From NCBI GenBank assembly GCA_910584745.1, contig CAJUDG010000005.1, forward strand, positions 124,001-188,000: a stretch of 64,000 bases of DNA, in the 5' to 3' direction. Shown here piece by piece: positions 25,802-33,424 of this stretch. Every line of letters starts with the position of its first letter. Position 1 is the first letter of the stretch. The notes beneath the pieces were generated by a model. That model saw only the letters and a list, made by a program, of their open reading frames with translations, ran no database searches and was not told the DNA's origin. Both the position numbers and the translations under genes were made by a program. Origin of the DNA: an uncultured Eubacteriales bacterium. Lineage in GTDB: Bacteria; Bacillota; Clostridia; Oscillospirales; Acutalibacteraceae.

Positions 25802-26602
25802 ATGCGCGAGGAATTCTGGAAAATACCGGTATACGAGGACCAGGAGCTGGCCGGGAAGCTGGGAGCGGCGGTGCTGCGCCGGGAAAAGCTGCACCACTGG
25901 CCCCTGTCCTATGTGGAGAAGGTCACATTGGAGGATGGGCGGTCCGTTATATATAAGGCCCAGCACGCCGCCGCCAGCGTGGAGAACCTGTTTTACAGCA
26001 GGGTGCGGGCGCCGTTTCTGCTAAAACCCGTCTTCTCGGAGGAGGGGGAGGGCTGGGCGGCCCTGGGCTTTCCGTATGTGGAGCACACACCGCAGCCAAA
26101 GGGCTCCCCAGAGGAGCTGAAAAGGACGGTGGAGCGCTGGAGCGGGATGCTCCAGGGCCTTTCCGATGTGCCAGTATATTTTGACATATCCACTTTAGAG
26201 AAGCTTTCGGCGCTTTTAGAGGAGGCGCTGAAGGTGCTTGCGCCGGAGGACGGCCTGCGGCGGGAGATGGAGGTCTGGATGGAAAAGAGGGCCCCCCTCT
26301 GCTATCGGGACCAGCCCACAGGCATCCTGCACGGCGACCTGAGGGGAGAGAACGTGATAACAGAAGGGGACAGGCTTTTGTACATTATCGACTGGCAGAG
26401 GCCGGTGCTGGGGCCTCTGCCCCTGGAGACCGCTTCAGCCATGGAGCAGGCAGGTTTCCCATTAAAGGGGGACCCCTTCGGCGAGCTGGCGCTGGCGTTC
26501 AACGGCATATGGTATGGGTACGCGAATCTCCATCTGCTGCCCTTCCCGGACTTAAAGGAGACCGCCCGCGGATACTTTCAGCGGGCGGTCAACGGGGGAT
26601 AA
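25802..26602 (+). CDS. Aminoglycoside/choline-kinase-like phosphotransferase
   Basis: 266 residues of the APH/choline kinase fold. The catalytic loop reads GILHGDLRGENVI (HGD with Asp, about residue 176), and the metal-binding segment LLYIIDWQRPVLGPL follows. An N-terminal lobe carries VEKVTLEDGRSVIYKAQ with a likely ATP-binding Lys. Substrates of such orphan kinases are diverse (aminoglycosides, amino sugars, choline), and there is no direct sign of drug resistance. Its own promoter and GGGAGGTG ribosome site show it is a single-gene unit, convergent with the two-component system. Confidence 0.8.
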   Translation: MREEFWKIPVYEDQELAGKLGAAVLRREKLHHWPLSYVEKVTLEDGRSVIYKAQHAAASVENLFYSRVRAPFLLKPVFSEEGEGWAALGFPYVEHTPQPKGSPEELKRTVERWSGMLQGLSDVPVYFDISTLEKLSALLEEALKVLAPEDGLRREMEVWMEKRAPLCYRDQPTGILHGDLRGENVITEGDRLLYIIDWQRPVLGPLPLETASAMEQAGFPLKGDPFGELALAFNGIWYGYANLHLLPFPDLKETARGYFQRAVNGG

Positions 26603-26610
26603 GGGGCGGC

Positions 26611-27933
26611 CTACACCACCAGGTGGAACTCCGCCCCGCCGCCGGGGGCGTCCTGGACCCAGAGCTTTCCCCGGTGGAGCCGGACGATCTCCCGGGCAAT
26701 GCACAGCCCCAGCCCGAAGTGCTCCCTGTCGGTGCGGGAGCTGTCGGCCCGGTAGAAGCGCTGGAAGATGCGCTCCCGCTCATCCTTGGGCACGCCGGGG
26801 CCGTTGTCACGCACCATGAACCGGCATCTGCCCCCCGGCAGCTCCTCTACCGAAAGCAGGACGCTGCCGCCTTTGGGGGTATAGCTGAGAGCGTTGTCCA
26901 GCAGGGCCTCCAGGGCCTGGGATATGCGCTCCGAGTCGCACATAAGGGGTTTCATGTTCCCCTCCGGCAGGTCGAGGTCCAGGCTCAGGTCCCGCTCCCC
27001 GGCCCGGCCCAGGAAGCGGTCGTACAGCTCAAGGGCCAGGGTGTCCGGCCCGACGGGGGCCATGCGCAGGCTTAAGGCCTGACTGTCGGCGCTGGCAAGG
27101 GAGAGCAGGCTGTCTATCAGCCGGGACATACGGCTGCCCTCGGCCAGGATATTGTCCTTGAAGCGCCGCTGCTCATGGGGCTCCGCCATGTCCAGGGCCG
27201 AGAGGTTTGAGAGCATCACCGCGAGGGGCGAGCGCAGCTCGTGGGATGCGGCGGCCACAAACTGGGACTGGCTCCTGCGGCTGGCGGCGACGGGGCGGAG
27301 CATCCTTCCGCTGAATATCCAGGCGAAGACCCCCAGGGCCGCAAGGCCTATAAGGCCCATAAGGGCAAAGCCCCGGCGCTGGCTGTCAAGCTGGCGCTGG
27401 AGGCTGTCCAACGGGTAGAGGGCCACCATGGAGAGACTGCCGCCCTGCCTTGGGAAGACGGCGGCAGCGGCGTAGAGCTCTTTTCCGTCTTCGTCCCGCA
27501 GAGCGAACACGGCGGACCTTGCGAGCATACCGGGCCCGAAAATATCAAGGCCGTGCTCCGCGCGCGCCGTGGCTATGGCCTTTTGGGCCAGGGCATCCAT
27601 GGCGTTGGGGTCGCGGCCATAGCCGGGCAGGCGGTTGTGAAAAAGGGGCTCTGAGTTGTCAAAAAAGAACAGCTTTAGCTTGCCCTCGCTCTCCATGCGC
27701 GCCAGCCACTGCTCAGAGAGGTCGGGCTGGCTCTCCAGGTGGGATATCAGGGAATTCACATCGCTCAGAAAGGACTGCCTGCGGCTCTCCCGCAGAGAGC
27801 TCTCCGAGAATTTCAGGCAGAACAGGGTCATCAGGAGGAATATGGCCCCGGTGACAATGGCACAGAAGCAGGTCGTCTGCCGCCGGAGCCTTTTGAATTC
27901 GGACTGGAGCCCGGGGCGGTCCTGCCGCTTCAT
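26611..27933 (-). CDS. Sensor histidine kinase
   Basis: 440 residues. Two membrane helices (about 20-42 and 180-205) flank an extracellular sensor. The dimerisation helix has FVAAASHELRSPLAVMLSNL with the phospho-accepting His (about residue 234). The ATPase domain shows ALLDNALSYTPKG, RDNGPGVP and HFGLGLCIAREI. Start ATG overlaps the regulator gene stop by 4 bases. Together with the OmpR-type regulator it forms a complete two-component system next to a large solute-binding lipoprotein that may feed it. Confidence 0.94.
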   Translation of the reverse strand: MKRQDRPGLQSEFKRLRRQTTCFCAIVTGAIFLLMTLFCLKFSESSLRESRRQSFLSDVNSLISHLESQPDLSEQWLARMESEGKLKLFFFDNSEPLFHNRLPGYGRDPNAMDALAQKAIATARAEHGLDIFGPGMLARSAVFALRDEDGKELYAAAAVFPRQGGSLSMVALYPLDSLQRQLDSQRRGFALMGLIGLAALGVFAWIFSGRMLRPVAASRRSQSQFVAAASHELRSPLAVMLSNLSALDMAEPHEQRRFKDNILAEGSRMSRLIDSLLSLASADSQALSLRMAPVGPDTLALELYDRFLGRAGERDLSLDLDLPEGNMKPLMCDSERISQALEALLDNALSYTPKGGSVLLSVEELPGGRCRFMVRDNGPGVPKDERERIFQRFYRADSSRTDREHFGLGLCIAREIVRLHRGKLWVQDAPGGGAEFHLVV

Positions 27934-28619
27934 ATGCCGTTCTCCTCATCCTGGGTCAGGGAATAGCCCACGCCCCGGGCCGTGGATATCCGCAGGCCGC
28001 AGCCCAGCGCCCGCAGCCTGCGGCGCAGGAAGTGGATATAGTTGTCAAGGTTGCCGTCCTCCACCTTGGCGGACGGGCCCCATACCCGCAGAAAGAGGGC
28101 ATCCCTTGTGAGGAGCTTTTCGGGGCTGCGCAGAAAGGCCTCCATAAGGTCCGACTCCCGCTTGGACAGCACGCACTCCCCCTTGGGCCCGGAGAGGCGC
28201 TTTTCAGAAAGGTCCAGGCTCAGCCCTCCGTGGGAGACCACGTCCTCCCGGCCCAGGGCTCTGGGCCGGCGGCTGACGCTGCGGATGCGGGCCATGAGCT
28301 CGCCGAAGGCGAAGGGCTTGACTATATAGTCGTCGGCCCCGGCGTCAAGGCCCTGTATCCTGTCCTCAAGCTGTCCCATGGCGGTGAGGAGTATCACCGG
28401 GACGGCGGCCCCCTTGCGCCTTGCGTCCTTCAGTATGCCGAGCCCGTCCGCCCCCGGCAGCATACGGTCCAAAAGGATCAGGTCATAGCCGCCGCCGGTC
28501 ATATAGTCAAGGCCCTCCATTGCGTCGGCGCAGGCGTCCACGGCAAAGCCCTCCTTGCCGAGCTGGTACTTGAGGGATTCGGTCAGGCGGAGGTCGTCCT
28601 CTATCAGGAGAATACGCAT
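27930..28619 (-). CDS. OmpR/PhoB-family response regulator
   Basis: 229 residues. Receiver domain with acidic pocket IEDDLR, phospho-acceptor Asp in LILLDRMLPG, the Thr of LLTAMG and Lys of DYIVKPFAFGEL; then a winged-helix DNA-binding domain with ESDLMEAFLRSPEKLLTRDA and YIHFLRRRLRALG. RBS GAGAGGAAA. It is translated first, with the histidine kinase coupled behind it. Confidence 0.95.
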   Translation of the reverse strand: MRILLIEDDLRLTESLKYQLGKEGFAVDACADAMEGLDYMTGGGYDLILLDRMLPGADGLGILKDARRKGAAVPVILLTAMGQLEDRIQGLDAGADDYIVKPFAFGELMARIRSVSRRPRALGREDVVSHGGLSLDLSEKRLSGPKGECVLSKRESDLMEAFLRSPEKLLTRDALFLRVWGPSAKVEDGNLDNYIHFLRRRLRALGCGLRISTARGVGYSLTQDEENGI

Positions 28620-28688
28620 GGGGTGTTTCCTCTCTTTTTGGAATATTTATACTGTATATTTTAGCACATTTCTCCGCAAAATGCACCC

Positions 28689-30959
28689 CTATGCCGCCGC
28701 GATTATCTCATCCAGCGCCGCGTCCAGCTCCATCTCGCCCCTGAGATAGGCCGCGCCGTTCTTTGTCACCGCGCGGAACAGGCTGTCGCTGCCATAGGAG
28801 GGGGTCTCAAGGGTCCCGACGAGATCCATAAACTCGTCTATCTGCTCCTCTGTGGCGGTATGGCACTGGACGAAATACTGCCCGCCATCCGCGGCAAGCC
28901 CGCCGAAGCCTGCGCCTGCTTCCATTTCTATGCCCAGCGTGTCCCGCAGTGCCGCCTCGTTTACCGGCAGATTCTCTGAGCCGGGTATCGTATCCTGACA
29001 TTCCTCTGAGAGCATGGTCCGCAGGAAATCCCTGCAAAGCTCCTTGTTCCCGCTCCCGCTGCTTATTCCCATAAGGCAGCAGGGGGTGAACACATTGGCC
29101 GCCTGCCCGCTGAAAGCGCTGTGCCCGACCTTATACTTCTTCTCAACGGCCAGCATACTGGTAAAGGTTCCATAGTCGTATACGGTGCACCTTTCCGTGA
29201 GGGCATAGCCTCCCGCGATATTGGAGCCACAGACACTGGGGGAATACCCCCATGACTCAACGCGGCTGCCGCCGATGTTTTCAGCCTGATATATCCTGGC
29301 GCAAAGCTGTAAAAATGTGGACAGCTTCTCCCGGTCAATGCTGCCGTCCTCGTTGTACCATGCGGCGGAGCTTCCGGCCGTCAGCCTATCCAGCAGCACT
29401 GATTCGTAGAAAACAAGGGCATTCACAGCGGGCTCGGCTTCGCGCAGGGCCTCTATCTGCTCCGCAAGGCTCTCAAGGTCCGTGACAGCGGACAGGAAAT
29501 CCTCGCCGCCCATGAGCACCGGCACCATGAACCGGGCGGGCACCGCGTAGCTTTTGCCGTCGACCCCAAAGGCGGACACGATGTTGGACACGGCCCCCAG
29601 CCCGTCGGCAAGGCCGGTGATATCCTCCAGCAGGCCGTCGCGCATAAGCTGCCGGTAGGGCATACCGTCCAGCAGCAGGAGGTCCGGCCCGGAGCCCTCC
29701 CGGATGGATTCAGAGAGGACCCCAATGACGTAGGAGAGGCTCTGGTCTTTGTTATCTTCAAGGGCGATCTCAAGTGAAATATTAACGTCGGGATTTTCCT
29801 GCCGGTACTGTGACATGGCCCGGCGCAGCTCAAGGCTGTCGTATAGGGCAAAGACCTTCAGCTCGGTCTCCGGCGCGGCGGGGATGTCGGGCTCAAACCG
29901 CCAGCGCAGGAGGCTCCGGGTGGCGGTGCCCTTATTATAACATTCCCCATAGAAATCGCCGGAGGAGAATTTAATAATGCCGTCAATGCTCCTGGTGGGG
30001 TCCCCCAGGGAGTATTGGCTGCCGTCCATCACCCGCTCCATGGCCGTGCCCCCAAGCACATGCCTGTAGAGGCCCCGCCCGGCGGAGACATACACAGCCT
30101 CCTCGCTTGGGCAGGTGAAAATGCACTGGCGAAATTCCGAGACATAGTTGAAGTGGCTGCTGGGGTCATAGGAGAAGCTTTCGGAAAAGCCGCTGCCGCC
30201 GGGCTCGTTGATAAAGCTGTTCAGGACCTGGTCCGCGGGCTTCTGCTCCCAAGTCTCAAGGTCGTATAGCTCTATGGCCTGCCCCTCGTCCGAAGACGTT
30301 TTCAACAGCAGCGTGCTGTCGGTAAAGCAGAAGTCATGGAGATTTATGCTGCCGCCGTACTCGTAGCTTACGGTATGAAGTATCTCGCCGGTATTCTGGT
30401 CGATGTGCATAAGGCAGTTATAGCTGTCCAGCGCGGCAATGGACCCGTCCGGCAGTATGGCACAGCGGTATGCGATGCTGTTTTCCACCATGTGCTCCGG
30501 GGCCGGGGGGATGGTTATGTCCAGCTCACGTATGCCGCTGCCGCCGTCGTAAAAGTAGTGGGTGTCGCCGTCCTCAGTATGGATGCTGCCCACATAGAAG
30601 GCCTCGCCATTGGCGCCCCAGAACACTGAGGCGGAGAAGCCCTCTGTGTCCGCAAACCGGCTCAGTTCTTCGGGCAGGGGCGTATCGGTCCAGCTCTTTC
30701 CCCAGTCGTCGGACTCATAGCTTCCAAGGCGGAGCTTGCCGCCGGTTTCGGTCAGCGTGCCGTAGGAGTTCCCGGAATACGTGGGCAGCTCCATGGCGGA
30801 CTCCACAAAGCGTCCCCGCCCCACAGAGACCGCCATATCCCCGGTCCCGGCGTCTTCCTCAAGGCGGCGGTCCTCCGGCTCCTGGCCGCAGGCGGCAATG
30901 TTCAGCAGTAAGAGCCCTGCCATCAGCAGGGATATGGTTTTGATAAATAGGCGTTTCAT
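28689..30959 (-). CDS. Large lipoprotein: propeller-like N-terminus plus solute-binding domain
   Basis: 756 residues with a lipobox signal (LLLLNIAACG). Residues about 40-345 hold repeated beta-strand segments, including a BNR/Asp-box-like SDDWGKSWTD and ILPDGSIAALDSYN, suggesting a beta-propeller. Residues about 365-750 resemble an ABC solute-binding protein: ELKVFALYDSLELRRAMSQY, GPDLLLLDG and the late LCRDFLRTMLSEECQ. Family-1 binding proteins are usually 400-550 residues, so this is an unusual fusion. RBS AAAGGAGC. It lies directly upstream of the two-component genes on the same strand, without permeases, which suggests a sensory role. Confidence 0.8.
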   Translation of the reverse strand: MKRLFIKTISLLMAGLLLLNIAACGQEPEDRRLEEDAGTGDMAVSVGRGRFVESAMELPTYSGNSYGTLTETGGKLRLGSYESDDWGKSWTDTPLPEELSRFADTEGFSASVFWGANGEAFYVGSIHTEDGDTHYFYDGGSGIRELDITIPPAPEHMVENSIAYRCAILPDGSIAALDSYNCLMHIDQNTGEILHTVSYEYGGSINLHDFCFTDSTLLLKTSSDEGQAIELYDLETWEQKPADQVLNSFINEPGGSGFSESFSYDPSSHFNYVSEFRQCIFTCPSEEAVYVSAGRGLYRHVLGGTAMERVMDGSQYSLGDPTRSIDGIIKFSSGDFYGECYNKGTATRSLLRWRFEPDIPAAPETELKVFALYDSLELRRAMSQYRQENPDVNISLEIALEDNKDQSLSYVIGVLSESIREGSGPDLLLLDGMPYRQLMRDGLLEDITGLADGLGAVSNIVSAFGVDGKSYAVPARFMVPVLMGGEDFLSAVTDLESLAEQIEALREAEPAVNALVFYESVLLDRLTAGSSAAWYNEDGSIDREKLSTFLQLCARIYQAENIGGSRVESWGYSPSVCGSNIAGGYALTERCTVYDYGTFTSMLAVEKKYKVGHSAFSGQAANVFTPCCLMGISSGSGNKELCRDFLRTMLSEECQDTIPGSENLPVNEAALRDTLGIEMEAGAGFGGLAADGGQYFVQCHTATEEQIDEFMDLVGTLETPSYGSDSLFRAVTKNGAAYLRGEMELDAALDEIIAAA

Positions 30960-31064
30960 AGCGATGCTCCTTTCGTATATTATACTTTCATTATAGGCCT
31001 TGAATCTCTAAACATCATCTAATTTTTTCAGATAGCTCACGCGAAGTCAGGGGGATATTTTATC

Positions 31065-31619
31065 ATGAAGAAAACGGTAAAAAGACTGTCCGCAATAGCC
31101 TTAACGGCGCTGCTTTTGGCGGCAAATCTAAGCGGCTGCATATGGGAAAAGAACCTCCGGCTTTCCCAGCTGGAGGAATTCAAGCGAAGCGTATACCAGA
31201 AATATCCTGACGCCAGCGTTTCCTGCAAATATGACTACGGCGCGGGCGTGCACATAACCGTGCAGAAGCAGAGCTTCGATGAGGAATCGGCCTATACCAT
31301 ACTGGGCTGGCTAAAACCCATCGTCAGCGACGAGGAATTTATAGCGGACCTCTTTGAACTATACGAAAAAGAGTCCCACGGCGAACCCAACTGGAAGAAC
31401 GGAATGCGGCCTGTAATATGGTTTGATCTCAGCGTAAACGGGAAATACCGGTATCGGTTTACGGCAAGTGCCAATAAGGAGGTGTACAATTCCGGGCGCT
31501 CCCCGGATTCATATACCTGGGACGGCTATAAAACGTGGTACGGGAGTGATAATGAAAACGGCGGGCATAGGAGTATCAGCGCAGAGGAGGTCGAGGAGGG
31601 AATAAAGAGATATTCGTAA
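31065..31619 (+). CDS. Small hypothetical lipoprotein
   Basis: 184 residues. The signal peptide ends in a lipobox, NLSGC, at about residue 25. The mature protein is polar with no recognised domain: GAGVHITVQKQSFDEESA, FIADLFELYEKES and VIWFDLSVNGKYRYRFTASA suggest an alpha/beta fold. GGGGGATA serves as RBS. It is divergent from the large lipoprotein and upstream of the MerR gene, which has its own promoter. Function unknown. Confidence 0.7.
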   Translation: MKKTVKRLSAIALTALLLAANLSGCIWEKNLRLSQLEEFKRSVYQKYPDASVSCKYDYGAGVHITVQKQSFDEESAYTILGWLKPIVSDEEFIADLFELYEKESHGEPNWKNGMRPVIWFDLSVNGKYRYRFTASANKEVYNSGRSPDSYTWDGYKTWYGSDNENGGHRSISAEEVEEGIKRYS

Positions 31620-31658
31620 TGCGGGAAATTTTTTCTGAGAAACGTTTATTTTTGCCCC

Positions 31659-31689
31659 TTGACTCTGCCGTTGGGGAAGCGTGTATAAT
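31659..31689 (+). promoter_or_regulatory. MerR-type promoter with 19-base spacer
   Basis: TTGACT (31659-31664) and perfect TATAAT (31684-31689) are separated by 19 bases, two more than optimal. MerR-family regulators act on just such stretched promoters by untwisting the spacer, and the next gene is a MerR regulator, so autoregulation is likely. The imperfect dyad CTGCCGTTGGGGAAG lies in the spacer. Confidence 0.75.
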
Positions 31690-31719
31690 ACACTCAAAAC
31701 CACAGAAAGGGTGTTTTAT

Positions 31720-32670
31720 ATGACAGATCTGATCAAAATCCGAGAGGTCACAGAGCGCTACAATATTCCCGCCCGGACACTTCGGTACTATGAGGACATG
31801 GGGCTCATCGAGAGCGCCCGGGTGGCGGATTACGCCTACCGGCTTTACGACCAGCGGGCGCTGAAACGGCTGGAGCAGATTTTAATACTCCGCAAGCTCA
31901 ATATCAGCATCAAGGACATCCAGCTTATCTTCCAGTCTGCCGGGTCGGATGTGGTTCTGGATGTGCTGGGCAGAAAGGTGGAGGACATCAACGACGAGGT
32001 AGCCCTGCTCCGGGACCTGCGGGACATCATCCTTGAATTTATCGAGCAGATAAAAAAGATGGATTTCACAAGCGACAGCGACGTGAAGCTGCTCTATGAG
32101 CGGGCCGCGACCGTGGAGACCCGCATTGAGAACATCCCCTACGAGGGCAACGCATCCAAGGCGAACCGGCTGTTTGACATTTCCGAGAAGCTCAAAAAGG
32201 CCCCGGAGGTGCGTATCGTGCAGATAAACCCCTTCAAGGCGTTTTCCTCCGGCGCAGACAGTATCGAGAACGTGATGGGTCCCTTCCAGGAGTGGCAGGA
32301 GGCGCACAACCATCTGGTAAAAAGGATGATGTACGGCGCTCCGGACTTCCTCTGGTTCGAGGAGGACAAGGCCACCTGGATCTGGGCGGTGGAGGACGGC
32401 GTCACTGCGGAGGACGTGGCTCCCTATGAGCTCATCGAGTTCGAGGGCGGGCTCTATGCCGCGGCCATGTCGGTAGACGGCGACGACGACATCAACAACC
32501 GGGTCCACGGGGGCATCCTCAAGTGGATAGAGGACAGCGGCTTTGAACTGGACGAGCGCCCGGGGCACAGGGCTATGGGGCATATGCTCAACCCAACTGA
32601 GGAGATAAAGAAGGCGCTGGGGTATGACCAGATGGATCTGTATGTGCCCATCAGGGTCCGGGAGAGGTGA
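31720..32670 (+). CDS. MerR family regulator with GyrI-like effector domain
   Basis: 316 residues. IREVTERYNIPARTLRYYED is the MerR winged helix, continued by KRLEQILILRKLNISIKDIQ; a coiled dimerisation helix follows (about 75-125). The C-terminal half (about 150-316) with PEVRIVQINPFKAFSSG and LYVPIRVRE resembles the GyrI/BmrR small-molecule-binding domain, so it probably senses drugs or lipophilic compounds. ATG at 31720 follows AGAAAGGGTG; an upstream in-frame GTG overlaps the promoter and is rejected. No efflux pump is adjacent. Confidence 0.88.
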   Translation: MTDLIKIREVTERYNIPARTLRYYEDMGLIESARVADYAYRLYDQRALKRLEQILILRKLNISIKDIQLIFQSAGSDVVLDVLGRKVEDINDEVALLRDLRDIILEFIEQIKKMDFTSDSDVKLLYERAATVETRIENIPYEGNASKANRLFDISEKLKKAPEVRIVQINPFKAFSSGADSIENVMGPFQEWQEAHNHLVKRMMYGAPDFLWFEEDKATWIWAVEDGVTAEDVAPYELIEFEGGLYAAAMSVDGDDDINNRVHGGILKWIEDSGFELDERPGHRAMGHMLNPTEEIKKALGYDQMDLYVPIRVRER

Positions 32671-32674
32671 CAAT

Positions 32675-32702
32675 AAAAGCCCCTAGTAAGCTAGGGGCTT
32701 TT
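32675..32702. terminator. Bidirectional terminator
   Basis: AAAAGCCCCTAG (32675-32686), loop TAAG and CTAGGGGCTTTT (32691-32702): a 12-bp perfect stem with A and T flanks between the convergent MerR and HAD genes. Confidence 0.9.
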
Positions 32703-32704
32703 AT

Positions 32705-33316
32705 CTATAAGCAAACGCCAAGCTCCTCCACACGCCGGCGCAGGGCCGGAACATCCCCGGCGAACACAAAGCCGTGTATGCCAACACCTTCGGAGGCGCG
32801 GACATTTGCCGGCATGTCGTCCACGAACAGGCACTCCTCCGGCTGAAGCCGGAACTTTTCCAGCGTGTGCAGGTATATCTCCCTTTCCGGCTTTACGCGG
32901 CGGCAGAAGGCCGAGACCACTGTGCCGTCGAACAGGCCGCTGCCGGGGACCCGGGGCCAGTATTCCGGCTGGCGGAGGCTGGCGTTTGAGAGCAGATAGA
33001 GGCCAAGGCCCGCGGCCTTGCAATCGGACAGAAAACCGGCCATGCCGGGTATGGGCGCTATAGGCTCGTCCCAATGGAAGATGAGGGTCCGGGCGGCGGC
33101 GTGAAGACGCTCCGGCAGGCGCGCCAGGGCGTGCTTTTCCAGGTCGCTCTCGGTGAGCTCCCCGGAGTCCAGCCTGGGCCAGATGGGGGAGTGGAAGATC
33201 TCCCGCAGTAAAAGCGCCCGGTTCTGTGGGTCCCGGATATCCAGGCGGTCCAAAAAGTGCTCGGGGTCATAGCGCAGCAGCACGTTGCCCATATCAAGTA
33301 TCAAAGAGTGAAGCAT
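32705..33316 (-). CDS. HAD superfamily hydrolase (YihX-like)
   Basis: 203 residues. Motif I reads LILDMGNVLLRYDP: the nucleophile Asp is present but the second Asp of DxD is Gly, as in the DxGNV form of YihX-type sugar phosphatases. A helical cap (about 15-85), LLSNASL as motif II, a Lys in RVKPEREIY, and FVDDMPANVRASE as the metal-binding motif follow. It probably hydrolyses a small phosphate ester such as a sugar phosphate. RBS AAAGGAGAG. Its ATG lies in one arm of a 15-bp inverted repeat. It is downstream of the glycoside hydrolase cluster. Confidence 0.88.
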   Translation of the reverse strand: MLHSLILDMGNVLLRYDPEHFLDRLDIRDPQNRALLLREIFHSPIWPRLDSGELTESDLEKHALARLPERLHAAARTLIFHWDEPIAPIPGMAGFLSDCKAAGLGLYLLSNASLRQPEYWPRVPGSGLFDGTVVSAFCRRVKPEREIYLHTLEKFRLQPEECLFVDDMPANVRASEGVGIHGFVFAGDVPALRRRVEELGVCL

Positions 33317-33360
33317 CTGGTATCTCTCCTTTCAGTCAAGAGTAGGATACCAGATGCTTC
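33310..33360. repeat. 15-bp inverted repeat around the HAD gene start
   Basis: GAAGCATCTGGTATC (33310-33324) and its exact complement GATACCAGATGCTTC (33346-33360) enclose 21 bases that contain the ribosome site. The left arm includes the start codon (33314-33316). It may be an operator, a translation-blocking hairpin or a remnant of a mobile end. Confidence 0.75.
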
Positions 33361-33424
33361 TGCGAAATACAAGAGTATTTGCGGTTGTTTTTGGATCTAT
33401 TTGTCAGATACGCGGCTTTGTGCC

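Noticed and set aside
25802..26602. Call as an aminoglycoside resistance gene
   Set aside because: Only the general APH/choline-kinase catalytic motifs are visible; nothing ties it to a drug substrate.
32814..33063. Short rightward frames inside the HAD gene
   Set aside because: They are Arg/Pro/Gly-rich shadows of a gene with all HAD motifs.
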